Assembly (NCBI GenBank): GCA_024227135.1
Contig: JAAELC010000451.1
Location: forward strand, 1 to 39,955
Source of the DNA: Gammaproteobacteria bacterium
GTDB lineage: Bacteria; Pseudomonadota; Gammaproteobacteria; Chromatiales; Chromatiaceae
Reading direction: 5' to 3'
Length of the DNA stretch: 39,955 bases
Shown: piece after piece, positions 23,337-31,678 of the stretch
Numbering within the stretch: the stretch's first letter is position 1
Layout: each line of letters begins with the position of its first letter
Program-made: the position numbers and the translations under genes
The notes under the pieces: generated by a model
Databases searched by the model: none
What the model saw: only the letters and a program-made list of their open reading frames with translations
Told to the model about the DNA's origin: nothing

Positions 23337-24035
23337 GTGTCAATCTGGAAATACCTGTTCAATATCGAAGAACGTCGCAACTGGTGGCTGCGAAAAATGC
23401 CGGACTGCCCGCTGCGTGACTACTATGAAGTGCCCTTCCCAATGCTGGATACGGACTGGCGGCAGGTGGACTATCTGGCGCTGGACTTTGAGACCACCGG
23501 CCTGGACGAAGAAAAGGACGAGATTCTCAGCCTGGGTTACACCACGATCAGGGGACACACACTCAATCTGGGGGACGCCACCCATATACTGGCCAAGCCC
23601 AGCGGTGCGCTCCCGGAAGCCTCGGTGATAGTGCATGGCATCATGGACGATCAGGCGGCGAGCGCCCAGTCCCTGGAAGAGGCGTTACCCGATCTGCTCT
23701 ATTCCCTTGCGGGAAAGGCCATGCTGGCTCACCACGCGGCCATCGAGTACCACTTCCTGAGCAATGCCTGCAAGCGCGTCTATGGGTATCCTTTCGTCGG
23801 TCCTGTAGTGGATACCCTGGCATTGGAAGTCAGAGTATTCAGAAACAGCAACCGATCCATCCGGTCCGGTGATCTGCGACTGGCTGCCGCCCGAGACCGC
23901 TATAATCTTCCAAGATATCCTGCTCACAACGCGCTGACTGACGCCCTGGCTGCCGGTGAACTCTTCCTTGCCCAGGTCGCCCATCGAAGGTCCAAACGCT
24001 CACCCACGCTTCGGGACGTAACAGTCGTCAGCTGA
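23337..24035 (+). CDS. DnaQ/PolC-like 3'-5' exonuclease linked to DUF294
   Basis: This 232-aa protein has a DEDDh exonuclease fold. Motif I is LALDFETTGLD (Asp50, Glu52), with HGI before motif II. Motif II reads AHHAAIEYHFL, with Glu where most members have Asp, and motif III is PAHNALTDALA with the His and Asp. The N-terminal 45 residues (WKYLFNIEERRNWWLRKMP...) are an extension typical of the group beside DUF294 genes. The start GTG at 23337 lies 5 bases after AGGAA, which overlaps the stop of the DUF294 gene, so the two are translationally linked. The natural substrate is not known; a role in replication proofreading is unlikely. Confidence 0.85.
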   Translation: MSIWKYLFNIEERRNWWLRKMPDCPLRDYYEVPFPMLDTDWRQVDYLALDFETTGLDEEKDEILSLGYTTIRGHTLNLGDATHILAKPSGALPEASVIVHGIMDDQAASAQSLEEALPDLLYSLAGKAMLAHHAAIEYHFLSNACKRVYGYPFVGPVVDTLALEVRVFRNSNRSIRSGDLRLAAARDRYNLPRYPAHNALTDALAAGELFLAQVAHRRSKRSPTLRDVTVVS

Positions 24036-24080
24036 TAATCGACCGGTGCGCTTTCAGCCTGTCGTTTGAATCAAGAGTGC

Positions 24081-25046
24081 CTAGGCGACATTGACAACCA
24101 ATGATGACACTTTAGTGACGCGGTTTCTGCCACTCTCTTTTGACCGGACAAGCGCTCTCCCGGCCTGTGCCAGCAGTTTACGTCCATTCGTGTCTCTACG
24201 CAGATGGGCAACACCTGCGCTGATACTCAATCGCAACTGTGTCCTGCCGGATTCATCAGAGACAACGGTGTTTTCTACTATTTTTCTCAACTTATCTGCC
24301 ACCAGGCAGGCACCGGACTCACTCGTCTCCGGCAACACCACCACAAATTCCTCTCCCCCGTAACGGGCCAGTATGTCACAGCCACGGACTTGCTTTGCCA
24401 GTTCCGCAGAAAGTGTACTCAGGACCCTGTCTCCAAATTCAGAGCCATAGGTCTCGTTGACCTCCTTGAAATGATCGATATCCAGCAGGATCACGGACAA
24501 CTCATGGCCAAACCGGTGAGACCTGGACAACTCTTTCTGCAGCGCATGCTCCAGGTAGGTCCGATTGTAGAAACCGGTGAGCGGATCACGTACCACCTGC
24601 TCATTCAACAGGGCCTGGGTGGTATTGAGGCGACTGTACTCGAGTTGTAGACGACTGATCAGCTTCTGTCTTTCCTCTTCCTCACTGATCGACTGACTCA
24701 CTTTAGCCACCGATTCTGCCAGTAGATGCAGATCACCAACCGATTTTTCCCAGTAATCGAACGCGCCCAGCCTGAGGGCTTCGATAGCATTGTCTTTGGA
24801 GGCAAAAGCCGTGGAAACGATGACCCGAGTGTTGGGGCTGCGAGACTTTATGATTTTCATCAGCTCGATACCCGACATCCCCCCCATGCAGATATCAGTC
24901 ACCACCAGGTGATAGGCTCCAAGGCCGAACAGGGACAGTGCGGCTTCCCCGCTGTCAGCCTGGGTCACGCTATGCCCGCTGTCATCCAGGATGATACTGA
25001 TCATCTCGCGGATCGCCTGCTCGTCATCAACAACAAGGATATTCAT
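24081..25046 (-). CDS. Response-regulator diguanylate cyclase (REC-GGDEF)
   Basis: This enzyme makes cyclic di-GMP from two GTP. The receiver domain (about residues 1-115) keeps the acidic pair DDE, the phospho-acceptor Asp51 in VVTDICMGGM, and Lys in YWEKSV. A coiled-coil linker (ISEEEERQKLISRLQLEYSR) leads to the GGDEF domain, which has an intact active site GGEEF and an inhibitory RxxD site (RGCD) exactly five residues before it, so product inhibition is likely. The frame is open to a TTG at 25058, but the ATG at 25046 gives the standard start MNILVVDDE. It begins 8 bases after the stop of the HD-GYP gene and is probably co-transcribed with it. Confidence 0.92.
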   Translation of the reverse strand: MNILVVDDEQAIREMISIILDDSGHSVTQADSGEAALSLFGLGAYHLVVTDICMGGMSGIELMKIIKSRSPNTRVIVSTAFASKDNAIEALRLGAFDYWEKSVGDLHLLAESVAKVSQSISEEEERQKLISRLQLEYSRLNTTQALLNEQVVRDPLTGFYNRTYLEHALQKELSRSHRFGHELSVILLDIDHFKEVNETYGSEFGDRVLSTLSAELAKQVRGCDILARYGGEEFVVVLPETSESGACLVADKLRKIVENTVVSDESGRTQLRLSISAGVAHLRRDTNGRKLLAQAGRALVRSKESGRNRVTKVSSLVVNVA

Positions 25047-25054
25047 GTATAGGT

Positions 25055-26281
25055 TCAATCCTCTATTTCTTCTCGTACCCTAACCACTTCATCGAACACC
25101 TCAAAAAAAGCATCCACAACATCCGGGTCAAAATGCCTGCCCCTGCCCTCCCTGATGATCGACAGGCATTTTTCAACGGAAATTGCTTCTTTGTAAGGCC
25201 GCCTTGAACTGATTGCGTCATAAACATCCGCAATTGCTGTGATTCGACCTTCCAGCGGGATCTCTGTGCCTTTGAGCCCCTTAGGATAACCGCTTCCATC
25301 CCACTTCTCATGATGTGACATCGTGATAATTGCCACCATCTCCATCACTGGAGAGGTCTTGAATTCAAATCTTCCTACCAAGTGACCCGTCAGGAGATTG
25401 AATTTACCCCAGGTACTATCCGCATCCGGCTGGATGATCCGTAATCCCATTTCACAGTGCTGTTTCATGAGCTCAAACTCTGTGTCGCTCAGACGGCCCG
25501 GTTTCAATAAAACGTCGTCTGGGATACCAATTTTCCCCACGTCGTGCAAAGGAGCAGCCATTTCGATCTTCTGGACAAAATCACTGGAGCACCCGAGGCG
25601 GGTCGCTACCACTGCCGCAATCCGGCCCACCCGGAGTACATGCCTGCCAGTCTCGTCATCGCGGAACTCAGCCGCCCGAGCCAGACAACCAATAACCTGC
25701 ATCTGGGCCGCTTCCAGTTCCGCGATCCTTCGAACCACTTGCTGTTCGAGAAGACCGGAGTAGTTGACCAGATGATCCTGGTACGCCTTTGCCGCCAGTA
25801 TGTTCCGTACCCGTAGAGCCAGCTCGGTAAGATCCACCGGCTTAATCAAAAACTCCGTTGCACCCAGCTCCAACGCCCTTATCTTACTTCCACTCTCGCT
25901 GCTCGATGCCATGACGATAACAGGCAGATACACAGTGCTCGAACTGGAGCGCAGTGACGCCAACACATCCAACCCGCTCATTTCGGGCATCGTCGATTGA
26001 AGTAAAATGATATCGGGCTTGATTTGTTCGACCAGCCCGATTGCATGTTCGGGCCTGTTCATGGGGATGATCCTGGTAAAACCCGCGTCGCTCAAGGAGG
26101 CCTGGATCATATCGAGCACGAAAAGGTCGTCTTCGATGACCATGATAATTCCATCCAGCGGAGAGGTGCCTTCGTCCGCCGAATTTATAGAGGATTCAGT
26201 CAAAGAGTCACCTTCGGCAGAGCCCAATCCAGGATTTTTGATCCCGGATGCTTCGGCACTGTTGAATACTGGCTTAAGCAT
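25055..26281 (-). CDS. REC-HD-GYP cyclic di-GMP phosphodiesterase with degenerate receiver domain
   Basis: This 408-aa protein is expected to hydrolyse cyclic di-GMP. After an unstructured N-terminus (about 43 residues), a receiver domain follows with the acidic residues IEDD. At the position of the phospho-accepting Asp it reads PDIILLQSTMPEMSG, with Gln95, so normal phosphorylation is not expected. The HD-GYP domain (about 200-395) has HDVGKIGIPDDVLLKPG, HHEKWDGSGYPKGLKG and ITAIADVYDAISSRRPYK, all metal-binding motifs intact. It is upstream of the GGDEF gene in the same unit, so a synthase and a hydrolase are encoded together. Confidence 0.92.
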   Translation of the reverse strand: MLKPVFNSAEASGIKNPGLGSAEGDSLTESSINSADEGTSPLDGIIMVIEDDLFVLDMIQASLSDAGFTRIIPMNRPEHAIGLVEQIKPDIILLQSTMPEMSGLDVLASLRSSSSTVYLPVIVMASSSESGSKIRALELGATEFLIKPVDLTELALRVRNILAAKAYQDHLVNYSGLLEQQVVRRIAELEAAQMQVIGCLARAAEFRDDETGRHVLRVGRIAAVVATRLGCSSDFVQKIEMAAPLHDVGKIGIPDDVLLKPGRLSDTEFELMKQHCEMGLRIIQPDADSTWGKFNLLTGHLVGRFEFKTSPVMEMVAIITMSHHEKWDGSGYPKGLKGTEIPLEGRITAIADVYDAISSRRPYKEAISVEKCLSIIREGRGRHFDPDVVDAFFEVFDEVVRVREEIED

Positions 26282-26716
26282 CGCTGATTTATCGTACAGA
26301 TTCGTCGTACAGGAAGATTATCAGGCTATTACTAACTATAGATACTCGGCATCTTCATACCAAACTTGAGCACCTGGGATGCTGAGCTTACAAAGATGAC
26401 TCTGCTTCGCAAACACAACACTGCACTCGAGTCACACCTGTCGCTGCTGAACAAGGTTGAGAAATCCCGAAGTATCACAGGGTGGAACTTCTACAATGCC
26501 ATAACCCCGGAATAAGAAATCCGGTTGAAAACGGACCAGTCGGCTGTCAGAGGGATTTGAACCTGGTACTCCATCAGAGCAATAAACCAGGATTCAGAGC
26601 CGCTACCGCGGGCGCGGCGGTTGCCATGAGCGAGGGAGATTGGTTTTTCAGAAACCGCGGGTAGAAGCGCGATGATGCCGATAAAAAAGTAGATCAGCGC
26701 TCGGTGAACAAAACAC
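26282..26716. other. Gene-free spacer upstream of the HD-GYP gene
   Basis: This 435-base stretch lies between the HD-GYP gene start and the end of the next minus-strand gene. It carries a tRNA T-arm-like sequence (26553-26563, read on the minus strand as GGTTCAAATCC), but no paired tRNA could be built around it. A plus frame at 26482-26664 has no ribosome site. No terminator was seen. Confidence 0.4.
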
Positions 26717-27376
26717 TCACCAGGGACTGAAACTGTTCATTATCGACAGGGGACGACTGATATTTCTGTTCATGGTATTCATGTCCCGGGTCATAACACC
26801 TGTGTTGAGCGTCATCGCCTTCATCGACTGATTCATCTCGGCAATATTAACCAGCATGGGCTTGAGCGCTTCCATTTGACTGGCTATGGAATCCATGCGT
26901 CCCGCCACGTGAAGGATAGAACCATCCATGTCGGCGATATTTTCATCCATCTTGGCTATATGGATCTCCATACTGCCGATATTGTCGGACATGGAACGGA
27001 TATCGGTACTCATGATACTGATATGTTCGGTCAGACGTGTCACCTGTTCGGACATATTGTGGAGGTTACGCTCCATCTTGGGATCCACGTTTACCGCCAG
27101 TTCGTGAACGTCCTGGGTCAGACTGAAAATCAACCAGAACCCTGACAACGCCATGAGCCCGAAAATGATGATCGCCGGATAGACCATCCGCTCCCAGCGA
27201 CGCGTGGTGGCTTCAAAGGCCCCGACAAAAGGATAGATGGTATCTTCCCAGCGCTGTGCGCTGGACTCAAAAGTCTCCACGAAATGAACGAGAGTTCTCT
27301 CCAGTTCGCCGAGGGACTCCCGGGGTTTCGTTGCGCTTGTTGCGGGTTTGTCGGGTTCGCCGCCGTTTTCCACCAT
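26717..27376 (-). CDS. Methionine-rich coiled-coil membrane protein
   Basis: This is a 219-aa protein of unknown function. It has a cytoplasmic-looking N-terminus with two similar WE(D/R)...YP units (QRWEDTIYPFVGAFE and RRWERMVYPAIIIFG), one membrane helix (about 70-88) and then a long coiled coil (about 90-215). The coiled coil has Met at many core positions, e.g. SEQVTRLTEHISIMSTDIRS and NIADMDGSILHVAGRMD. Such single-helix coiled coils often assemble around a membrane partner. AGGA 9 bases before the ATG supports the start. The next gene upstream on the same strand is a 4-helix membrane protein 135 bp away, a plausible partner. Confidence 0.7.
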   Translation of the reverse strand: MVENGGEPDKPATSATKPRESLGELERTLVHFVETFESSAQRWEDTIYPFVGAFEATTRRWERMVYPAIIIFGLMALSGFWLIFSLTQDVHELAVNVDPKMERNLHNMSEQVTRLTEHISIMSTDIRSMSDNIGSMEIHIAKMDENIADMDGSILHVAGRMDSIASQMEALKPMLVNIAEMNQSMKAMTLNTGVMTRDMNTMNRNISRPLSIMNSFSPW

Positions 27377-27511
27377 GAGTAGAGATCCTGATACCGGAAC
27401 TTCATAACCACTGATTCACTGTGCTATTCGAGTATTCCCCATATCGCCCCGACTGTCTACACCCATACCCTGAAGGCTCCACGGAATCAGTCTGCAGACA
27501 TGCTCCTGAAC

Positions 27512-28222
27512 TCAGATAACCCGCCGATCCTTTTTTCCCTTCTTTCCCTTGTTGCCGGAACTGTTCTCGTCGATCCCCAGGGCTACTCCCAAAACATTAT
27601 CCACCAGTTTCAGCCCAATCCGCCGCGCCGCCAGAAACAGAAACAGAAACTGCACACCGAACATAAAGACATATATGGCCGAAATACCAAAAGGCAGGCC
27701 GTAATTTACGGCGTAGCTGAGCATGAACAGGATTAGAAAAAAGAGACTCAGAATGTAGAGGTCACGGAGTATGCTCCAATGAATCCGGGTATTGACCACT
27801 ACCGGAACGTCTCCGTATCTGGACAAGCAGTCGTGCCATGTTTCCAGCTGAACCCTGGTACTGAAACCGGAATCCTTCACCTGGGGAAAAGCAGCAAGTA
27901 ACGTACTGTTTTCAAAAGGTTGCTTACGGAGAGTAAGGAATGCATTGAAAGCGGGATGGGGAAACGACCAGCGCAGATAAAGCAATCGATTCTTCCAGTC
28001 GTCGGGTAGATTCCAGGCCAGCCAGAAACCCGTCGCCATGGCCACCAGTGTTATCGTGGCCACGATACCGGGATGAGGTTCCAGTTCCCCCCAGTATTCG
28101 AAAGTCATTAAGAAACTGTCGATGCCGTATGGCAGAGCCAACAGAAAGAGATAGAACATAAAACCGTTGATCACTGTAAACACGGCAATCAGCCAAAGTT
28201 GAAAGTAGTGCAAGAATTTCAT
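27512..28222 (-). CDS. Hypothetical inner-membrane protein with four helices
   Basis: This 236-aa protein is not recognised. Two hydrophobic segments lie near the N-terminus (about 5-32 and 52-70) and two in the second half (about 150-172 and 178-198). Between them is a soluble loop of about 80 residues (WSFPHPAFNAFLTLRKQPFE...). The C-terminus is very basic (GNKGKKGKKDRRVI). No clear ribosome site precedes the ATG at 28222. It is transcribed away from the symporter gene and toward the coiled-coil gene. Function cannot be assigned. Confidence 0.65.
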   Translation of the reverse strand: MKFLHYFQLWLIAVFTVINGFMFYLFLLALPYGIDSFLMTFEYWGELEPHPGIVATITLVAMATGFWLAWNLPDDWKNRLLYLRWSFPHPAFNAFLTLRKQPFENSTLLAAFPQVKDSGFSTRVQLETWHDCLSRYGDVPVVVNTRIHWSILRDLYILSLFFLILFMLSYAVNYGLPFGISAIYVFMFGVQFLFLFLAARRIGLKLVDNVLGVALGIDENSSGNKGKKGKKDRRVI

Positions 28223-28453
28223 AAGGAGTTACGCCTGCCGATCACGCAAGAATTGATCGGGCCGGTTAAATAGTCGGTTAAAACAGGGCAATCATCATTC
28301 CGGGAGCCCCATTCCCGAAACCCCCTGTTCACAACACCGGTGTCTGCCCTTCCCGTTCACACACCGGCAACTGATTATTTCACGTGATTTATCCGAGAAT
28401 CGCAACCACTACGACCCCCGCCCTCCCAATATGGCAGTCCGGGGGCAGCAGAG
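28223..28453. other. Outer part of the divergent spacer before the second symporter
   Basis: Together with the sites below, this forms a 482-base intergenic region. A 7-bp inverted repeat CCGATCA/TGATCGG (28238-28260) lies close to the start of the minus-strand gene and may fold in its leader. Nothing else was seen. Confidence 0.35.
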
Positions 28454-28503
28454 CGTTACTTTTCCACACTCGAAGCTTCCAAACGTAACAACTGCTTGTA
28501 ACA
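28454..28503. promoter_or_regulatory. Candidate activator-binding region (CGTTAC and two GTAACA half-sites)
   Basis: CGTTAC (28454-28459) is followed by inverted GTAACA at 28485-28490 and a second GTAACA at 28498-28503. They lie 50-99 bases before the sigma-54 motif, as an enhancer-like region would. The same half-site family is found before the first symporter. The spacing between half-sites differs, so recognition by CbrB is a hypothesis. Confidence 0.45.
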
Positions 28504-28552
28504 TTCCCCACGACTCTCCTCTTAAGATACTGACGACAAAAGAATGGACCAA

Positions 28553-28568
28553 TGGCACATTATTTGCT
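28553..28568 (+). promoter_or_regulatory. Sigma-54-type (-24/-12) promoter for the second symporter
   Basis: TGGCACATTATTTGCT is a near-perfect -24/-12 element: GG at 28554-28555, GC at 28566-28567, 10 bases between. Transcription would begin near 28579, leaving a leader of about 126 bases before the symporter start. Confidence 0.85.
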
Positions 28569-28704
28569 TAAAATAGGAGGGTTGCTTCGGTTCGTTTACA
28601 GCGGACAACGGAGCAGCACTGATAACCAATCCCTGAAGTGCAGCAATGTCTGCGAGGGTAGTTAAAACTGACCGGATGATAATCAGCGGGGAGAACACCG
28701 GCCA

Positions 28705-30690
28705 ATGGATGCAAAAGTAGTCTGGCTGTTCGTATTCGTCGCACTGTATTGGTCATATTGCATATTCTGGGGTATCAAAGGTGCACTGTCGGCCAGGACC
28801 GCCAGCGACTACTTCGTTGCCGGCCGCCAGATTTCTATCTGGGTTTTTATCCTGGCAGCAACAGCCACCTCCTTTTCCGGCTGGACTTTCATCGGTCATC
28901 CAGGCCTGGTCTACCGGGACGGCTTTCAATACGCTTACGCCTCTTTCTACGCCATCACCATACCCTTCACCGGTGTTCTGTTTCTAAAGCGCCAATGGAT
29001 GCTTGGAAAACGCTTCGGATTCATCACACCGGGTGAGATGATGGCCTACTACTTCAAATCGGATACCATTCGTATCCTGGTGGTACTGGTCGCGCTGTTT
29101 TTCTCCATTCCCTATCTGGGAATTCAACTACGTGCCTCCGGCTTCCTGTTCAACGTACTCACCGATGGAATGCTCAGCGTTGAATGGGGAATGTGGCTAC
29201 TATCGATAGTGGTCATCATTTACGTAGCATCCGGTGGTCTCCGGGCGGTGGCCTATGTTGACTCCGTGCAGGCGGTACTGCTGGCTGGTGGAATCATGCT
29301 GCTCGGAATCCTCTGTATCTACCACCTGCCGGATGGCAGAACCTGGGCTGAACTCTTGGGGGCATTGACCGCTATCGACCCTGCCACGGGCCAGGCTCGA
29401 TTCGGCGAAACGACCCCAGACGGCTACTCGTCCTATATTGCGATCCCGGGAGTCATTCAATTCGGCCTGGGACTGGGCACAGATTCCGCCCCGGTAGGGG
29501 GAGACTGGACCGCCGTCATGATCCTGACCTACCTGATAGCGCTGATGGGCATTCAATCAGCACCGGCCTTTACCATGTGGTCATTTGGTAACAGAAGCCC
29601 GGAACCCTTCGCGCCCCAGCAGGTCTGGGCCTCATCCTTCGGTATTGGGTTGATTCTCATCGTGTTTACCGCGATTCAGGGAATCAGCGCCCACTTTCTG
29701 GGCGCAAACACTCGATTTCTGGCCGCTCACCCGGAACTGGTCAACAACGTGATGGAAAAAGGGCTCGGCGGGCTCGATATCATGCAGTTCGTGGGTAGAC
29801 AGGGGATGCTGGTACCACAGTTGATTTATCTACTGAATGAAACTGCGCCCTGGCTGGTCGGTCTGCTATCAGTCTGTGCGCTGGCCGCCATGCAATCCAC
29901 TGGAGCAGCCTACATGTCGACAGCCGGCGGCATGTTGACCAGAGATCTGCTGAAACACTTCTTTTTGATCAACGCAACCCATACACAACAAAAACTCTAC
30001 GGTCGCCTCGGTGTCCTGCTGATTGTTCTGGCAGCCCTAATGGTCGCTACCACAGCCACTGATGCGCTGGTATTACTTGGTGGGCTGGCAGTGGCTTACG
30101 GCTTGCAGATGTGGCCGGCACTGATCGCTGTATGCTGGTGGCCGTATCTGACACGCCAGGGCATTATCACGGGATTGATCGCAGGACTTATCGCCGTCAC
30201 CCTGACCGAGAACATCGGTGCCCAGTTCATGCCGTGGGGTCGCTGGCCCATGACCCTGCACTCCGCCTTCTGGGGAATCCTCTTCAATATGGGGCTGGCG
30301 GTCGCGGTTTCAGCGGTAACCCAGAATACGAAGGAACATGCTCACAGGATGATTTTTCATAGTTTTCTGCGTGAACACTCATCGCTCCCGGAAGAAAAAA
30401 GAGGGTTGATTCCTATCGCATGGATCATCACTCTGACCTGGTTTTTCTTCGGCATCGGACCAGGGGCGGTCATAGGAAACAGGATTTTTGGTGATCCCAC
30501 TAACGCCGATACCTGGATGTTCGGCATTCCATCCATATGGGCCTGGCAAATCATCTGGTGGGCTCTGGGTGTTGGCATGATGTGGTTTCTCGCCTACAAG
30601 ATGGAACTTTCTAAGGTTCCGGGAAAAGAGGTGGAAGCCCTGCACGAAGATATTGGCGATGTAAAATTTGACATGGATCGACCCGGCTGA
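28705..30690 (+). CDS. Sodium:solute symporter (SSS/SLC5 family), second locus
   Basis: This 661-aa membrane transporter has about 14 helices. Family features include the early ASDYFVAGRQISIWVFILAA, ATATSFSGWTFIGHPG, the FRFG-like KRFGFITPGEMMAYYF, YVASGGLRAVAYVDSVQAVL and ALAAMQSTGAAYMSTAGGML (Na+-site region in helix 8). It is distinct from the DUF4212-linked symporter: it has no small partner gene in front and a longer C-terminus. The substrate cannot be fixed from sequence; a carboxylate or amino acid is likely given the shared sigma-54 type promoter and neighbouring acs. GGGGAG about 12 bases before the ATG is the likely ribosome site. The next two genes follow closely. Confidence 0.88.
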   Translation: MDAKVVWLFVFVALYWSYCIFWGIKGALSARTASDYFVAGRQISIWVFILAATATSFSGWTFIGHPGLVYRDGFQYAYASFYAITIPFTGVLFLKRQWMLGKRFGFITPGEMMAYYFKSDTIRILVVLVALFFSIPYLGIQLRASGFLFNVLTDGMLSVEWGMWLLSIVVIIYVASGGLRAVAYVDSVQAVLLAGGIMLLGILCIYHLPDGRTWAELLGALTAIDPATGQARFGETTPDGYSSYIAIPGVIQFGLGLGTDSAPVGGDWTAVMILTYLIALMGIQSAPAFTMWSFGNRSPEPFAPQQVWASSFGIGLILIVFTAIQGISAHFLGANTRFLAAHPELVNNVMEKGLGGLDIMQFVGRQGMLVPQLIYLLNETAPWLVGLLSVCALAAMQSTGAAYMSTAGGMLTRDLLKHFFLINATHTQQKLYGRLGVLLIVLAALMVATTATDALVLLGGLAVAYGLQMWPALIAVCWWPYLTRQGIITGLIAGLIAVTLTENIGAQFMPWGRWPMTLHSAFWGILFNMGLAVAVSAVTQNTKEHAHRMIFHSFLREHSSLPEEKRGLIPIAWIITLTWFFFGIGPGAVIGNRIFGDPTNADTWMFGIPSIWAWQIIWWALGVGMMWFLAYKMELSKVPGKEVEALHEDIGDVKFDMDRPG

Positions 30691-30745
30691 TGGAAGTCTA
30701 ACCGGAACCGGTGTTACCAGACCTCGCCTGTGTCTGAGAAATCTC

Positions 30746-30973
30746 ATGTACTTCTACACCTCTATACTGGTACTCGCCCTGCTACTTTTCATCCCGGTCA
30801 GCAAAATTATCTGGGTCATGAGTGTCAGGCGACTGCAGAAGCGATTTGACAAACCCCTGAACGAGGAGCAGATAAAAGGCCAGCAACGTCGGGCGCAGGT
30901 TATCGCACTGATAGTTACATTCCTGTTCTCCTGGCTGTTCAACCTGCAACTCCTAGGCAGCCCCCATGGATGA
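30746..30973 (+). CDS. Small two-helix membrane protein
   Basis: This 75-aa protein starts MYFYTSILVLALLLFIPVSK, a membrane helix. A charged segment follows (SVRRLQKRFDKPLNEEQIKG), then a second helix (VIALIVTFLFSWLFNLQLL). The frame is open further upstream to 30668, overlapping the symporter, but the ATG at 30746 places the helix at the N-terminus as expected. It begins 55 bases after the symporter stop and overlaps the following TPR gene by 8 bases, so all three are probably one operon. No family was recognised. Confidence 0.7.
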   Translation: MYFYTSILVLALLLFIPVSKIIWVMSVRRLQKRFDKPLNEEQIKGQQRRAQVIALIVTFLFSWLFNLQLLGSPHG

Positions 30974-31658
30974 GAGGACCGGTACAGCGCTCAAAGGAGC
31001 AGCCATTCTGTTGACACTGACATGGGCGGGATGGGCTGTTTATGATTCAGACCTGGGACCACCGACAGCAGAAACACAGGAACTTGCAGCAGCAGGAAAA
31101 TTCCTGGCAGACGGACAACTGGAGGATGCACTGGAGGCTTATGAGACAGCGCTTCTACTCAGGCCCGCTAATCTGGGGGCCTTGCGCGGCGTCGCTCAGG
31201 CACTGCTGCAGCTTGGCACTCAGGCAGCCGCACAGGCCGAGCAGTTACGGCTGGAGGGAAAGCATGCCCGGTCGGAAACGCTTTTACAACGTGCTGAGAG
31301 CCATTACCAGCGAGCCCTCAGCAATTACAATGAAGCAATCGGTCGTCAGTATTCAGATGGAACATCTGACACTCACCGCATCCAGGGCGTCACCTATGCG
31401 AACCGGGGCATTCTAAAGGACCGGATGGGTGACCACCGGGGAGCTCTCTCCGACTACCGAATGGCGATGAAACTCGAACCCAAAGTGGTAGAAGGTCCAG
31501 GACTCTTGACCCGGTTCATGCGCAATCAGGCCGATCGTCCTCCAACCGTAGCGGATCGTGCAGATTATCTTGAGAAAGAGCTGGAAAAACCGACATCAGA
31601 ACAGGTCATGCGTGTACATGAAGAAGACATCAAACAACGTTCCTACCTGCTCGACTAG
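30966..31658 (+). CDS. Membrane-anchored TPR protein
   Basis: This 230-aa protein has one N-terminal membrane helix (about 10-25, KGAAILLTLTWAGWAVY) followed by tetratricopeptide-type repeats. One is at about 38-70 (LAAAGKFLADGQLEDALEAY, LLLRPANLGAL), one at about 100-125 (HYQRALSNYNEAIGRQ), and the clearest at about 140-170 (TYANRGILKDRMGDHRGALS, MKLEPK). TPRs mediate protein contacts; the partner here is unknown. It overlaps the small membrane gene in front and ends convergent to another small membrane gene. Its position suggests a helper of the symporter module or simply an operon passenger. Confidence 0.75.
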   Translation: MDERTGTALKGAAILLTLTWAGWAVYDSDLGPPTAETQELAAAGKFLADGQLEDALEAYETALLLRPANLGALRGVAQALLQLGTQAAAQAEQLRLEGKHARSETLLQRAESHYQRALSNYNEAIGRQYSDGTSDTHRIQGVTYANRGILKDRMGDHRGALSDYRMAMKLEPKVVEGPGLLTRFMRNQADRPPTVADRADYLEKELEKPTSEQVMRVHEEDIKQRSYLLD

Positions 31659-31678
31659 GACCCTGTCTTCGATGCAAA

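Noticed and set aside
26530-26630. Possible tRNA gene on the minus strand (GGTTCAAATCC T-arm-like sequence at 26553-26563)
   Set aside because: The bases flanking the loop do not form the five-pair T stem, and no acceptor, D or anticodon stem could be matched around it.
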